35,302 nt of DNA from Pseudomonadota bacterium. Its GTDB lineage: Bacteria > Myxococcota_A > UBA796 > SXON01. The notes beneath the pieces are model-generated. The model saw only the letters and a list, made by a program, of their open reading frames with translations. It was not told the DNA's origin and did not search any database. Position 1 is the stretch's first letter. Each line of letters starts with the position of its first letter. Below are positions 8,229-17,335 of the stretch, in pieces. The position numbers and the translations under genes are program-made. The stretch is from positions 1 to 35,302 of the forward strand of contig JAUXTN010000040.1 in assembly GCA_030684355.1 (NCBI GenBank). Direction: 5' to 3'.

Positions 8229-10763
8229 ATGGCGAAGCCAGCACGAACCACCGGCGGCAACAAGGAAGATCCAGGGATCTCCGCGTTGAAGGTCGCGAAG
8301 AAGAACCTCGTGTCGGGGAAGGCGAAGGGTTTCAAGGCGCCGGCCAAGGCGAAGGCCGGGGGCAAGGGCGGCGGGAGAGGCACGCCGCGGCGGCCCTTCC
8401 TCGTGGCGCTCAAGAGCTGGACCCGCGCGGTCCTCATCAGCCTCGGCGTGGGCGCGGTGCTCGCCACCGGGATCGTGTCGGCGACGATGTACCGCTGGGC
8501 GGTCGCCGAGATCGACGAGGGGCTCGCCGGCCCGGTGTGGACCGTGCCGGGCCACGTCTGGTCCGCGCCGGTCGAGGTGTGGCCGGGGCTCGCCTACACG
8601 CCCGCGGCCCTCGCGGCGGACCTCTCCGCGGCGGGCTACGCGCGGGTCGCCAAGGCCGCGCAGCCGGGCGACTTCCAGGCGAGCGGGGACGCCGTGGTCG
8701 TGAACGGCAAGGCCGCCGACGGCCCCGGGTGGACCGTGAAGGGCGGCGAGGTGCTCGTGACCTTCGCCGACGGGCGCGTGCGCTCCGTCACGCCGCAGGG
8801 CCGCGCCATGTTCATGCCGGCGGTGCTGGCGACGATCCGCGGGCCGGACAACGAGAACCGCAACCCGGTGCCGCTCGACCGCATCCCGAAGAACGTGCGG
8901 AACGCGGTCCTCGCGATGGAGGACGCGCGGTTCTACGAGCACCCCGGGCTCGACCCCATCGGCATCGCGCGCGCGCTGTGGGTGGACCTCACCGAGCAGG
9001 AGTTCAAGCAGGGCGGCTCCTCGCTCACGCAGCAGGTGTCGAAGAACCTGTTCCTGTCGCAGGAGCGCACGGGCGAGCGGAAGCTCCGCGAAGCGCTCCT
9101 CTCGCTCGCGCTGGAGCGGCGCCTCGGGAAGGACGAGATCCTGCGCCTCTACCTCAACGAGATCTACCTCGGACAGGCCGGCGGTAGCTCGATCTGCGGG
9201 GTGGACGCCGCCGCGCGCGCATGGTTCGGCAAGCCCATCGAGCGGGTCACGCTCGGCGAGGCCGCGACGCTCGCGGGCGTCATCTCGGCGCCCAACGCGT
9301 ACTCGCCCGCCCGCTACCCCGAGAAGGCCACGGAGCGCCGGAACATCGCGCTCGACCGCATGGTCGACATCGGCGCCATCGACGCCGCGGCCGCGGCCGC
9401 CGCGAAGAAGGAGCCGCTCGTCACGCACGTGGTGGCCGGCGGGCGGATGGCCCCGTGGGCGGTGGACCACGCCGTCGAGGAGGTCGAGGCCGCCGTGGGC
9501 GTAGGCGCCATCGCGCGCGAGGCGCTCGAGGTGACCACGACGATCTCCCCGCCGCTGCAGCGCGCGGCCGAGGCCGCCGTGCGCGACGGTCTCGCCGAGC
9601 TCGTGGCGGCGCACCCGAAGCTCGCGGGCGTGCAGGCCGCGCTCGTGGCGGTGCGGGCCCGGGACGGCGCCATCGTCGCGCTCGTGGGCGGCAGCGACTA
9701 CGGCGAGAGCCTGTGGGACCGCGCCTACGGGGCGAAGCGGCAGGTGGGCTCGACGATCAAGCCGCTCACGATGCTCGCGGCCTTCGAGGCCGACGCCGCG
9801 CTCTCGCCCGCCACGCGGTTCGAGGATGCGCCCATCGAGCGCACGCACGACGGCAAGACGTGGAAGCCCGCCAACTACGACAACGTGTTCGTGGGGCCGA
9901 TCTCCATCCGGAAGGCCGTGGCGAGCTCGCGGAACATCCCGGCCGTGCTCCTGGCGGAGGCGGTGGGGATGGACGCCTTGCGGCGGCATTGGCGGGACCT
10001 TGGCCTCGACGACGCCACGAACTACCCGTCGGCGGCGCTCGGCGGCTTCGGCGCCACGCCGGTGCAGCTCGCGGGCGCGTACGCCGTGTTCGCGAGCGAC
10101 GGCGCCTACCATGACCCCTGGCTGGTCCGCGCCGCCGCCGATCCGCGCGGGGATCTGCGGGTCGACGAGGTGCCCGAGAAGTCGACGGTCCGCTACTCCG
10201 CGCGCGCCACGTTCCTCGCGACGGACGTGATGCGCGAGGTGATGCGGTCCGGTACCGGCAAGTCGGCCGCCAAGTACGGCGTCGGCACCGGCGCCGCGGG
10301 CAAGAGCGGCACGACGGACGGCACGAAGGACGCCTGGTTCGTGGGCGTGTCGGGCCCGTACGCGGTGGCCGTGTGGGTCGGCTTCGACCGCGAGCGCGCC
10401 GTGAACCTCACCGGCTCCCAGGCGGCGCTCCCCACGTGGGCGCGCTTCGTCGCCGCGACGGGCACGAGCGGCAGCGTCTCCGCGCCCCCCTCCGGCGTCG
10501 AGCGCGCCGAGGTGTGCGTCGCCACCGACCTCCCGCCGTGCAACAACTGCGAGGAGACGCGCACGGAGTACTTCAGCGCGGGGCAGGTCCCCGAGGCGAA
10601 GTGTGGGGTCGTCGAGGAGGCCGGCGAGACGATCTCGAACGCCTTCGAGAAGATCGGCGGGTTCTTCGGGATCGGGAAGAAGAAGGCCGAGCGCGAAGCG
10701 GCCGAGCGCGAAGCGGCCGACGACGACGACGACGCGCCGCCGCCGCCGGCGACGTTGGACTAG
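8229..10763 (+). CDS. Bifunctional class A penicillin-binding protein, PBP1B-like (GT51 + transpeptidase)
   Basis: 844 residues from ATG 8229. It polymerises and cross-links peptidoglycan on the outer face of the inner membrane. Order: a very basic Lys/Gly/Ala-rich cytoplasmic tail (~1-60); one TM helix (~63-85); a UB2H-like domain with VWSAPVEVWPGLAYTP, as in PBP1B (~90-190); and GT51 glycosyltransferase with catalytic Glu231 in the MEDARFYEHPG motif, then GGSSLTQQVSKNL and RLYLNEIYLG. The transpeptidase has Ser508 in STIK, SRN, and K692-SGTT. All key residues are present. The tail ends with a coiled, Glu/Ala/Lys- and Asp-rich stretch (AEREAAEREAADDDDD). Four cysteines at ~760-795 (CVATDLPPCNNC..KC) may form disulfides outside the cell. 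UB2H in E. coli binds the activator LpoB, but no LpoB was recognised here. Its stop codon directly abuts the stop of the opposing helicase gene. Confidence 0.96.
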   Translation: MAKPARTTGGNKEDPGISALKVAKKNLVSGKAKGFKAPAKAKAGGKGGGRGTPRRPFLVALKSWTRAVLISLGVGAVLATGIVSATMYRWAVAEIDEGLAGPVWTVPGHVWSAPVEVWPGLAYTPAALAADLSAAGYARVAKAAQPGDFQASGDAVVVNGKAADGPGWTVKGGEVLVTFADGRVRSVTPQGRAMFMPAVLATIRGPDNENRNPVPLDRIPKNVRNAVLAMEDARFYEHPGLDPIGIARALWVDLTEQEFKQGGSSLTQQVSKNLFLSQERTGERKLREALLSLALERRLGKDEILRLYLNEIYLGQAGGSSICGVDAAARAWFGKPIERVTLGEAATLAGVISAPNAYSPARYPEKATERRNIALDRMVDIGAIDAAAAAAAKKEPLVTHVVAGGRMAPWAVDHAVEEVEAAVGVGAIAREALEVTTTISPPLQRAAEAAVRDGLAELVAAHPKLAGVQAALVAVRARDGAIVALVGGSDYGESLWDRAYGAKRQVGSTIKPLTMLAAFEADAALSPATRFEDAPIERTHDGKTWKPANYDNVFVGPISIRKAVASSRNIPAVLLAEAVGMDALRRHWRDLGLDDATNYPSAALGGFGATPVQLAGAYAVFASDGAYHDPWLVRAAADPRGDLRVDEVPEKSTVRYSARATFLATDVMREVMRSGTGKSAAKYGVGTGAAGKSGTTDGTKDAWFVGVSGPYAVAVWVGFDRERAVNLTGSQAALPTWARFVAATGTSGSVSAPPSGVERAEVCVATDLPPCNNCEETRTEYFSAGQVPEAKCGVVEEAGETISNAFEKIGGFFGIGKKKAEREAAEREAADDDDDAPPPPATLD

Positions 10764-13700
10764 CTACGCCGTCGCGCGGCCGGCCTCGAAGACCCAGGCC
10801 GGCATGGGGGTCTCCAGGGTCCACAGGATCTGCATCGGACGGTCGCCGGTGTGGGATGCGTACCGCACGGGCCCGATGCAGGTGTAGGGGAGCGTCCGGC
10901 CCGCGCTGTCCTTCTTGCGGTCGCGCACGAAGAGGATGACCCGGCTCCCGTCGCGCGCGTGGGACTGGTAGCGCTGCCCGACCCCGGTGCCGCCGTGGGT
11001 GCCGTTCTGGCTCTCCCAGTGGAACGTCAGCGGGTCGATCGCGTAGTCCGCGTAGCGCAGCTGCGGCCGCAGGTTCTCGTCCGACTTGTCGAGCGTCACG
11101 AACAGCAGGTCCGTGCGCGCGGGCTCGACCCACAGGACGCCCTCGCGCAGCTCCCGCAGGCGCCCCTTCGACTCCACCTGCCAGGCGGCGACGAGCTCGT
11201 CGCGGGTATAGCGGGCGTGCACGTGCACGGGGACGGAGGGATCCACCGCGCCGCGGTCGTGCCGCGGGCGGTCGGCGCACACGTCGAGGAGCTGCAGCAG
11301 CTCGTCGCGGAGCGGCGCATGCTCCCAGAAGCGGAACAGCTCCTCCTCGACCGAGGAGAGGGGCCGGGTGCGGTCGCCGACGACGGTGAACAACATCCAG
11401 GCCAGGGCGCGGTCGGCGGCGTCCAGCGCTGCGAGCACGGGCGGGTGCGGCTCCGCGAGCCAGCGGCGCCACGTGTCGAGGCGGGCGGGATCGTCGACGT
11501 GGTGGAGGCGGCCGATGCGCTTCTGCAGCTCGCGCTCGTCGGGGCCCGGGGCGCGCGTCTCGAAGCCGGCGTCGCGCCGGAGGCGGGTCCAGCCGCGGTC
11601 GGCCACGTAGATGTCGTCGAGCGTGGCCCAGGACTGCTCGAGGAAGGGGCCGAGCCGCGCCTCGGGCCCGGCTTGACGGAGGTCCTCGACGAGGCGCCGC
11701 CACTGGTTGTTCCCGGCGCCCCGGAGGTGGGCGAGCACGGTCGCCTTCGCGACGGGCTCCAGCTGGATGGCGCACCCGGGCGGCAGCCGCGGGAAGTCGG
11801 CCTCGATGTGGGCCGCGATCTCGCGCCGCGTCCCCCCGACGAGCGCCTGGAAGCGCACCTCGTAGCGGAAGTCGCGGTGGAGGTGGCCGACGAAGTCGAG
11901 GACGGTGAGTACGTCCTTGCCCGGGTGCTTGCGGAGCCCGCGGCCGAGCTGCTGGAGGAAGACCGTCGCGCTCTCGGTCGGGCGCAGGAAGAGGACGGTG
12001 TCGACCTCGGGCACGTCCACACCTTCGTTGAAGAGATCGACCGCGAAGACGGCGCGGAGCCCGCCATGTCGAAGCTGCACGAGGGCGGACCGCCGCTCGG
12101 CGTCCGGGGTCCCGGCGTGGATCGCCAGGGCCGGGAGGCCGGCCTCGGTGAAGTGTCTCGCCATCCTCGCGGCGTGGGCCACCCCCACGCAGAAGCCGAG
12201 CGCGCGCATCCGGGCGGGGTCAACGTAGCGGCGGACGGCGTCCACCACCCGGCGGGCCTGGAGGTCGTCGGCCGTGACCAGGTTCTCGAGCGCGCCGAGG
12301 TCGATCCGGCCGCGCTTCCAGGCGTGCTCCGCGTGCGTCTCGTCCGCGACGCCGAAGTAGTGGAAGGGGCAGAGGAGGCCCGCGCCGAGGGCGTCGGCGA
12401 GCCGGAGCTCGGTCGCGAAACGCTGGTCGAACCAGCCGAGCACGCTCTTGCCGTCCGCGCGTTCGGGGGTGGCGGTCAGGCCGAGGAGGTAGCGGGGGCG
12501 GAGGTGGTCGAGCAGCGCACGGTAGGTGTCGGCGGCCGCGTGGTGGAACTCGTCGACGATCACCATGTCGTAGGCGGTCGGCGCGAACGTCGTGATGTCG
12601 AGCGCCGCGATCGACTGGATCGACGCGAACACGGACCCGCCCTGGACCGCGCGCCGGCCCCCCACGTGGAGCTCGCCGAACCGGGGATCGCCCAGCACGT
12701 CGCGGAAGACCTGGAGGGATTGCTGGAGGATCTCCTCCCGGTGGGCCACGAACAGGAGCCGCAGGCCCCCGGCGTGCTCGGCGCGGAGCCGCTCGTAGTC
12801 GAAGGCGGCGATCCACGTCTTCCCGGTGCCCGTCGCCGCGACCACGAGGTTGTGGAGGTGACCACAGCGCCGCTCGGCAGCGAGGTCGTCGAGGATGCGT
12901 ACCTGGTGGGGCTTGGGGCGGGCGCCGAGGCGCACGACGTCGCCGCCGTCGGTGGAGGGGCGCTCGCCGCGGGCGCGCGCGAGGCTGGCTTCGAGCTCCG
13001 CGCGATCGAGGCCCGGGCGGTACGGGGCGCCGACATCCGACCAGAGCTGCGTGAACGCGGTCCCGAAGCGCTCGATGAGGCCCGGGGTCACCGCCTCGGT
13101 CACCCGCACGTTCCACTCGACGCCGTCGACCATGGCGGAGTGCGAGAGGTTGGAGGATCCGACGTAGACCGTCGAGAGGCCGCTGCCGCGGTGGAAGCAC
13201 CAGGCCTTCGCGTGGAGCCGGGTCCCGTCCTCCTCGCGCGCGACCTTCACCTGGAAGCCGAGCGCCGCGATCGCCTCGACCGCACGGGCGTCCGTGGCCC
13301 CGACGTACGTGGTGGTGACGAGGCGGAGCGCCTCGGGGCCCCGGCGCTCCCGAAAGCGTCGCAACGGCTCGAGCAGCAGGCGCAGCCCGGACGGCTTGAG
13401 GAACGCCACGATGGCGTCGACGGCGTCGGCGCTGGCGAACTCCTTCGCGAGCTCGCTCACGAGGCTCACGTCCGTGCGGCCGTTGAAGAGCAGGGAGGGG
13501 TGGACGAGCCCGTGCGCGGGCATCTCGGGCGCCGTGGGCGCCGCGAGATCCGTCCGCTGGGGGGCCACCCATGTGAGGGCGTCCCCGCGCTGCGCCGGCC
13601 GCTCCTCCGGGCTTCGCGCCGACGAGACCACCTCCGCGAGCGCGTCGAGCAGCTTCCGGACCTCGGCCACGCGGGCGAGCACGGGATCGCCGTCCTCGGC

Positions 13701-13880
13701 GCTCGGGGCGACCTCGCGGAGGTGCCGCAGGACGAGCCGCCCGACGTGGCGCGCCAACGCATCGCCCATCCACTCGGCGCCGAGGGCGGACGTGGCGAAG
13801 GCTCCCTCGGGCAGCGCCTCCAGCGCGTGCGCGATCCCCTCGGTGATCAGGTGCTCGTAAGGCCCGGGACGGAGCGGCAT
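10764..13880 (-). CDS. PLD nuclease-fold / DEAD-DEAH superfamily II helicase with C-terminal DUF3427 domain
   Basis: 1038 residues from ATG 13880; the ribosome site is weak. Residues ~1-110 are helical and open as DUF3427 helicases do (LRPGPYEHLITEGIAHAL). A phospholipase-D-like domain follows with a single HKD-type motif, LHAKAWCF...GSSNLSHSAM (~220-245). Next is an SF2 helicase core: ATGTGKTW Walker A (~345), VAHREE motif Ia, DEFHHAA Walker B (~440), GLTATPER motif III, FNEGVDVP, and QQLGRGLR motif VI. The C-terminus is DUF3427 (RPQLRYADYAIDPLTFHWESQN, then PYTCIGPVRYASH). PLD domains often act as dimers with one HKD from each subunit, so nuclease activity is possible. Inference: such solitary enzymes look like nucleic-acid-processing or defence proteins, but no restriction or methylase partner is adjacent. 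The gene is complete, with ordinary base composition for the region. Confidence 0.93.
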   Translation of the reverse strand: MPLRPGPYEHLITEGIAHALEALPEGAFATSALGAEWMGDALARHVGRLVLRHLREVAPSAEDGDPVLARVAEVRKLLDALAEVVSSARSPEERPAQRGDALTWVAPQRTDLAAPTAPEMPAHGLVHPSLLFNGRTDVSLVSELAKEFASADAVDAIVAFLKPSGLRLLLEPLRRFRERRGPEALRLVTTTYVGATDARAVEAIAALGFQVKVAREEDGTRLHAKAWCFHRGSGLSTVYVGSSNLSHSAMVDGVEWNVRVTEAVTPGLIERFGTAFTQLWSDVGAPYRPGLDRAELEASLARARGERPSTDGGDVVRLGARPKPHQVRILDDLAAERRCGHLHNLVVAATGTGKTWIAAFDYERLRAEHAGGLRLLFVAHREEILQQSLQVFRDVLGDPRFGELHVGGRRAVQGGSVFASIQSIAALDITTFAPTAYDMVIVDEFHHAAADTYRALLDHLRPRYLLGLTATPERADGKSVLGWFDQRFATELRLADALGAGLLCPFHYFGVADETHAEHAWKRGRIDLGALENLVTADDLQARRVVDAVRRYVDPARMRALGFCVGVAHAARMARHFTEAGLPALAIHAGTPDAERRSALVQLRHGGLRAVFAVDLFNEGVDVPEVDTVLFLRPTESATVFLQQLGRGLRKHPGKDVLTVLDFVGHLHRDFRYEVRFQALVGGTRREIAAHIEADFPRLPPGCAIQLEPVAKATVLAHLRGAGNNQWRRLVEDLRQAGPEARLGPFLEQSWATLDDIYVADRGWTRLRRDAGFETRAPGPDERELQKRIGRLHHVDDPARLDTWRRWLAEPHPPVLAALDAADRALAWMLFTVVGDRTRPLSSVEEELFRFWEHAPLRDELLQLLDVCADRPRHDRGAVDPSVPVHVHARYTRDELVAAWQVESKGRLRELREGVLWVEPARTDLLFVTLDKSDENLRPQLRYADYAIDPLTFHWESQNGTHGGTGVGQRYQSHARDGSRVILFVRDRKKDSAGRTLPYTCIGPVRYASHTGDRPMQILWTLETPMPAWVFEAGRATA

Positions 13881-13922
13881 GGGCGAGTGTAGCTCGTCGC
13901 CAGGCAGGCTTGCCCGCCACGT

Positions 13923-13960
13923 GCTCCCGCGCGAGCCGTCCGGAAGGCAGCCGCGGGAGC
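13923..13960. other. Inverted repeat in the 180-base helicase / beta-propeller intergenic gap
   Basis: GCTCCCGCG (13923-13931) pairs with CGCGGGAGC (13952-13960) around a 20-base loop. It lies about 100 bases past the end of the beta-propeller gene and just upstream of the helicase start, both on the minus strand. It could be a terminator-like structure or a helicase leader hairpin. Nothing else was recognised in 13881-14060. Confidence 0.35.
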
Positions 13961-14060
13961 GGCTGGTCCGCCGCGCCCTGGCGGCGACCGAGCGCAGCGA
14001 AGCCTGGAGGATGGCGGCGGCGGCGTCAGCCGGCGACGCGCCCCGATCTCCTGGACCGTC

Positions 14061-15893
14061 CTAGACCAACGCCCCCGCCGCGCCCTCGGACGAGTCGATC
14101 CAGCCGCGCGCATTGAAGCAGACCCACTGGCCGTCGGGCAGGGCGCGCAGGCAGCGGCGCTCGTTGCCCTTCATGTCCCGCTCGAGGAGCGCGGCGCTCC
14201 GGGCCGGCTCCAGGATGTAGCCCTGCTCGGCGTCGACCCACGCGCCGGGGTGGAGGCCGCTGACCGTGCTCACGACGGTCTGCGCGTGCACGTCGACGAA
14301 GATGATGGTGCATCCGCTCTGCTCGGGCAGGCGGAGCGCGGCGTACTGGCCGCCGGTGATGCCCCACACGCGGTCCGGGGCGGAGTCGAACTGGAGGACG
14401 TCGCGAGCCTCGCACTGGCGGTTCTCGCGCACGGACACGGCGAGGTCGTAGTGGGCGAGGATGTTCTCGGCGTCGACCACGAGGAGGTCGGGGCGGCGGT
14501 TGACGAAGGAGAGGAGGCGCGCCGGAACGTCCGCCGAGGGGAGGGGATCGGGGATGGCCTCCTTGCCGGAGGCGGGGTCGAGCACCTTGATGGCCCCGCG
14601 CGGCGTGATGACGCCGAGCCAGGTGCCGCCGTGGGAGAGCGCCATGCCGGTGGGCCACTTCAGCTCGTAGGCGCGGTTGCGCGCGAGGTCCCACCAGCGG
14701 ATGCCGCCGCTGGCCAGCTGCGCCGCGACGACGTTGCCGCCGACGCCGACGGAGGGCGTGCCGCTGGTCTCGGGGCCGCCGTCGAAGATCTTCTTGCCGT
14801 CCGCGGCGTCGTGCACGACGAGGGCGCCGCGCTCGGGCACGCCGACGACGAGCCGACCGTCGCGATCGAGGTGGACCTCGCGCAGGGCCGAGCCGACGGC
14901 GAACTCGTGGCTGCGCTTGTTGCCGTGCCAGATCGCGACGCTGTCCCCGTGGCAGGCGATGCGGTTGTCCCCGAAGCCGCCCACGACCGTGACCGGGCCG
15001 GCGCTGCCGGAGCCGCCGCCGTGCATGAGGCCGTCGCTCCCGCCGACGCGGATGCCGTTCGGGCCCCACACCGCGGCGCTCGAGGGGTCGGGCGCGCCGT
15101 GGCGGCTGCTGTCGGTCGGCTTCAGATCCGGCATCGAGAAGACGTGGACCGAGCGCTGGCTGACCGCGCCGATCTTGGTGCCGTCGGGGCACTGGACGAG
15201 GTTGAGGATGCCCGAGCCGCCGCGCGTGGCGAAGCTCGCGACCATCACGCCGTCGACCACGCGCAGGAGCGCGATGCCGCTCTGCCCGGCGGTCACGACG
15301 AGGGTGCCGTCGAGCGAGAAGGTGGCGCGGTCCGCGGGGGTCTGCAGCTTGTCCATCGGGAGGCCCTGGTGGGACATCAGGTCCACCAGGCGGGGCTGGC
15401 CGTTCAGATCGAGGCAGAGGACGCGCTGGCCGGACTGGTCGAACTCGACGGTCTGCCCGCCGAAGCCCTGCCACGCGACCTCGCGCTCGCCCTTCGTGAT
15501 GTCCCAGATGCGGAGCAGGCCGTCGACCGCGATCGTCGCGACGCGCGCGCCTTCCGGCGAGACCGAGACCCCGCGCATGGCGCGCACCCGGCCGCGGGCG
15601 CCCTCCCGGGCCTCCTGGAAGTAACAATCGGCGTTCTGGGTGCTGTAGACGCCGATCGTGCCGTCGTCGTCACCCACCGCGATCATCGAGCCGCCGCGGA
15701 TGATGCCGATCGCGCCGGTGATCCCGACGCCGGGCTGGAAGAGGAGGCCCGGAGAGGCCTCGCCCGCGCGGGTCACGGCGACGAGCCCGGAGGCGTCGGC
15801 CGTGGCGAGGACGCCGCTCCACGGGTCGTAGGCGGCGGCGGTGATCGGGGCGTCGTGGACGTTCGGACAGAACTGATCGACGAGGGAGGCCAT
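14061..15893 (-). CDS. WD40-like beta-propeller repeat protein
   Basis: 610 residues from ATG 15893; an AAGGG run ends immediately before the ATG, so spacing is poor. There is no signal peptide or TM segment, so it is probably cytoplasmic. The whole length is repeats of about 40 residues with WD40 character: AAAYDPWSGVLATADASGLV, a GVSVSPEGARVATIAVDGLLRIWD-type unit, ATFSLDGTLVVTAG, GIRWWDLARNRAYEL, and MALSHGGTWLGVITPRGAIKVLD. The number suggests one or two propellers. Such proteins are protein-binding platforms. It lies 72 bases after tatC on the same strand and may be co-transcribed with tatBC, but no functional link to Tat export is evident. Three cysteines near the C-terminus (RRCLRALPDGQWVC) are unremarkable. 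Binding partner unknown. Confidence 0.88.
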   Translation of the reverse strand: MASLVDQFCPNVHDAPITAAAYDPWSGVLATADASGLVAVTRAGEASPGLLFQPGVGITGAIGIIRGGSMIAVGDDDGTIGVYSTQNADCYFQEAREGARGRVRAMRGVSVSPEGARVATIAVDGLLRIWDITKGEREVAWQGFGGQTVEFDQSGQRVLCLDLNGQPRLVDLMSHQGLPMDKLQTPADRATFSLDGTLVVTAGQSGIALLRVVDGVMVASFATRGGSGILNLVQCPDGTKIGAVSQRSVHVFSMPDLKPTDSSRHGAPDPSSAAVWGPNGIRVGGSDGLMHGGGSGSAGPVTVVGGFGDNRIACHGDSVAIWHGNKRSHEFAVGSALREVHLDRDGRLVVGVPERGALVVHDAADGKKIFDGGPETSGTPSVGVGGNVVAAQLASGGIRWWDLARNRAYELKWPTGMALSHGGTWLGVITPRGAIKVLDPASGKEAIPDPLPSADVPARLLSFVNRRPDLLVVDAENILAHYDLAVSVRENRQCEARDVLQFDSAPDRVWGITGGQYAALRLPEQSGCTIIFVDVHAQTVVSTVSGLHPGAWVDAEQGYILEPARSAALLERDMKGNERRCLRALPDGQWVCFNARGWIDSSEGAAGALV

Positions 15894-15965
15894 CCCTTCG
15901 CATGTAGCCGTTCGACGGGGCCCGCACCACCGACACGACCGGGCTCTCGGAGCGCTCGATGGAGG

Positions 15966-16736
15966 CTACGCCGCGGGCTTCTCGCGCTTCTTCCGCGACG
16001 TGAAGCGGGCGACGACGATCCCGATGCCGTAGAGGAACAGGAGCGGGGCGGCCATCAACATCTGCGAGACGACGTCCGGCGGCGTGAGGATGGCCGCGAC
16101 CACGAAGATGGCGACCACGCTGTAGCGGAAGCCCTTGATCATGTCGATGTGGTCGATGATGCCGAGGCGCGCCAGGAAGTAGATGACGATCGGGAGCTGG
16201 AACGACACGCCGAAGGCGACGAGCAGCGTCGTGACCATGCCGAGGTAGGAGTCGATCGAGAGCACGGCCTGGACGCCCTCGATGTTCATGTCGAGGAACA
16301 TCGGGAAGCCGAAGCGGAACACCGCGAAGTAGCAGAACACGGCGCCGGAGAGGAACAGGGCGGTCGAGGCCGCCACGAGCGGGAAGACGAGGCGCTTCTC
16401 CTGGTCGTAGAGGCCCGGCCCCACGAACTTCCAGGCCTGCCAGAAGAGGATCGGCGACGAGAGGAAGAGGCTGGTCAACCCGGCCACCTTCATCTGCACC
16501 ATGAAGCCTTCCATCGCCTGGGTCACGGCCATGGTGCCGCGGCCGGTCTCCAGGAGGGCCGCGTTCATCGGCGCGGCGAGGAGGACGAAGATCTCGTTGG
16601 CGAACAAGAAGCTCACCGAGATGGTGATGCCGAGGGTCCACAAGCAGACGATGAGCCGCGTGCGGAGCTCCCGGAGGTGCTCCATCAGCGGCATGCGGTA
16701 GGTGTCGACGGGGTCGCTCACGAACGGGTCTCCCAT
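15966..16736 (-). CDS. tatC: Twin-arginine translocase subunit TatC
   Basis: 256 residues from ATG 16736. It is the substrate-receptor core of the Tat system, which exports folded proteins carrying an RR signal peptide. The N-terminal loop MPLMEHLRELRTRL is the conserved cytoplasmic motif. Six hydrophobic helices follow, and the tail is short and basic (FTSRKKREKPAA). The motif before helix 5 reads AFGVSFQLP, with Gln where E. coli TatC has the conserved Glu170. Gln occurs in some TatC lineages, so this does not imply loss of function. The start lies three bases after the tatB stop, so the two are translated as one operon. Confidence 0.97.
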   Translation of the reverse strand: MGDPFVSDPVDTYRMPLMEHLRELRTRLIVCLWTLGITISVSFLFANEIFVLLAAPMNAALLETGRGTMAVTQAMEGFMVQMKVAGLTSLFLSSPILFWQAWKFVGPGLYDQEKRLVFPLVAASTALFLSGAVFCYFAVFRFGFPMFLDMNIEGVQAVLSIDSYLGMVTTLLVAFGVSFQLPIVIYFLARLGIIDHIDMIKGFRYSVVAIFVVAAILTPPDVVSQMLMAAPLLFLYGIGIVVARFTSRKKREKPAA

Positions 16737-16739
16737 CGA

Positions 16740-17243
16740 TCAGTGATCCGCGGGGTCGACGGGGAGGGGATCGGCGGCGGGCGCCTCGGCATCGCGCGAG
16801 GGCGCCTCCGGGGGAGGGAGCGGCGCGGCGGCGCGCGGGACCCCGGGCACGCGGGGGATGCCGGGCGCGGTGCGGGGGAGGGCCCGTGCCGCGGCGTCGG
16901 GCGGGAGCCGGGGATCCGGCGGGAGCATCGGCGGATCGTCGAGCTCCTCGTCGAGCCCGGCGCCTGCCTCGGCGGTCGCGGGCTCCCCCGGGGCCTCCGC
17001 GGTGGCCGTGCGCGCACGCTCGCGCTCGAGGCGGCGCTGGCGGAGCTCCTCGCGGCGACGGTCGGCGTCGACCCGGGCGACCTCCGCGTTGAAGGTGCGA
17101 CGGAGGTCGTCGCTCGCGCGGCGCATCTGCCCATAGAAGCGGCCCAGGACGCGCATGAGGTCCGGCAAACCGTCCGGACCGACGAACACGATGACGAGCA
17201 CCGCGATCACCAGCATCTCGCCCAGACCGAGATCGAACACCAC
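16740..17243 (-). CDS. tatB: Sec-independent translocase protein TatB
   Basis: 167 residues from GTG 17243 (a second GTG follows directly). One N-terminal TM helix (MLVIAVLVIVFVG) is preceded by the MVFDLGLGE start typical of TatB (FDxGxxE), then the conserved GPDGLPDLMR hinge and an amphipathic helix with a long charged coil (RRASDDLRRTFNAEVARVDADRRREEL). The C-terminal half is Pro/Ala/Asp-rich and probably disordered. TatB forms the receptor with TatC. No separate tatA is in the window; in some bacteria one TatA/B-type protein does both jobs. It is divergent from the amidotransferase gene. Confidence 0.92.
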   Translation of the reverse strand: MVFDLGLGEMLVIAVLVIVFVGPDGLPDLMRVLGRFYGQMRRASDDLRRTFNAEVARVDADRRREELRQRRLERERARTATAEAPGEPATAEAGAGLDEELDDPPMLPPDPRLPPDAAARALPRTAPGIPRVPGVPRAAAPLPPPEAPSRDAEAPAADPLPVDPADH

Positions 17244-17301
17244 ACGCTCCGACGGGGCCCATGTAGCCCGATCGAAAGTGCCGGCGCACGGCTGGACCGT
17301 C

Positions 17302-17307
17302 TATATT
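17302..17307 (+). promoter_or_regulatory. Candidate -10 box for the glutamine amidotransferase gene
   Basis: TATATT stands out in very GC-rich surroundings, 29 bases before ATG 17336, and matches 5 of 6 bases of TATAAT. No good -35 is found 17 bases upstream. It lies in the divergent gap shared with tatB. Confidence 0.4.
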
Positions 17308-17335
17308 GGGGGTGCTCCACGAAGGTCTCAGGCCC

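Noticed and set aside
10851..13892. 1013-codon plus-strand open frame
   Set aside because: Complement of the helicase gene, which has clear helicase and PLD motifs.
13881..14060. Short open frames in the helicase/WD40 gap
   Set aside because: Arg/Ser/Pro-rich, no ribosome sites, no motif. Only an inverted repeat is supported.
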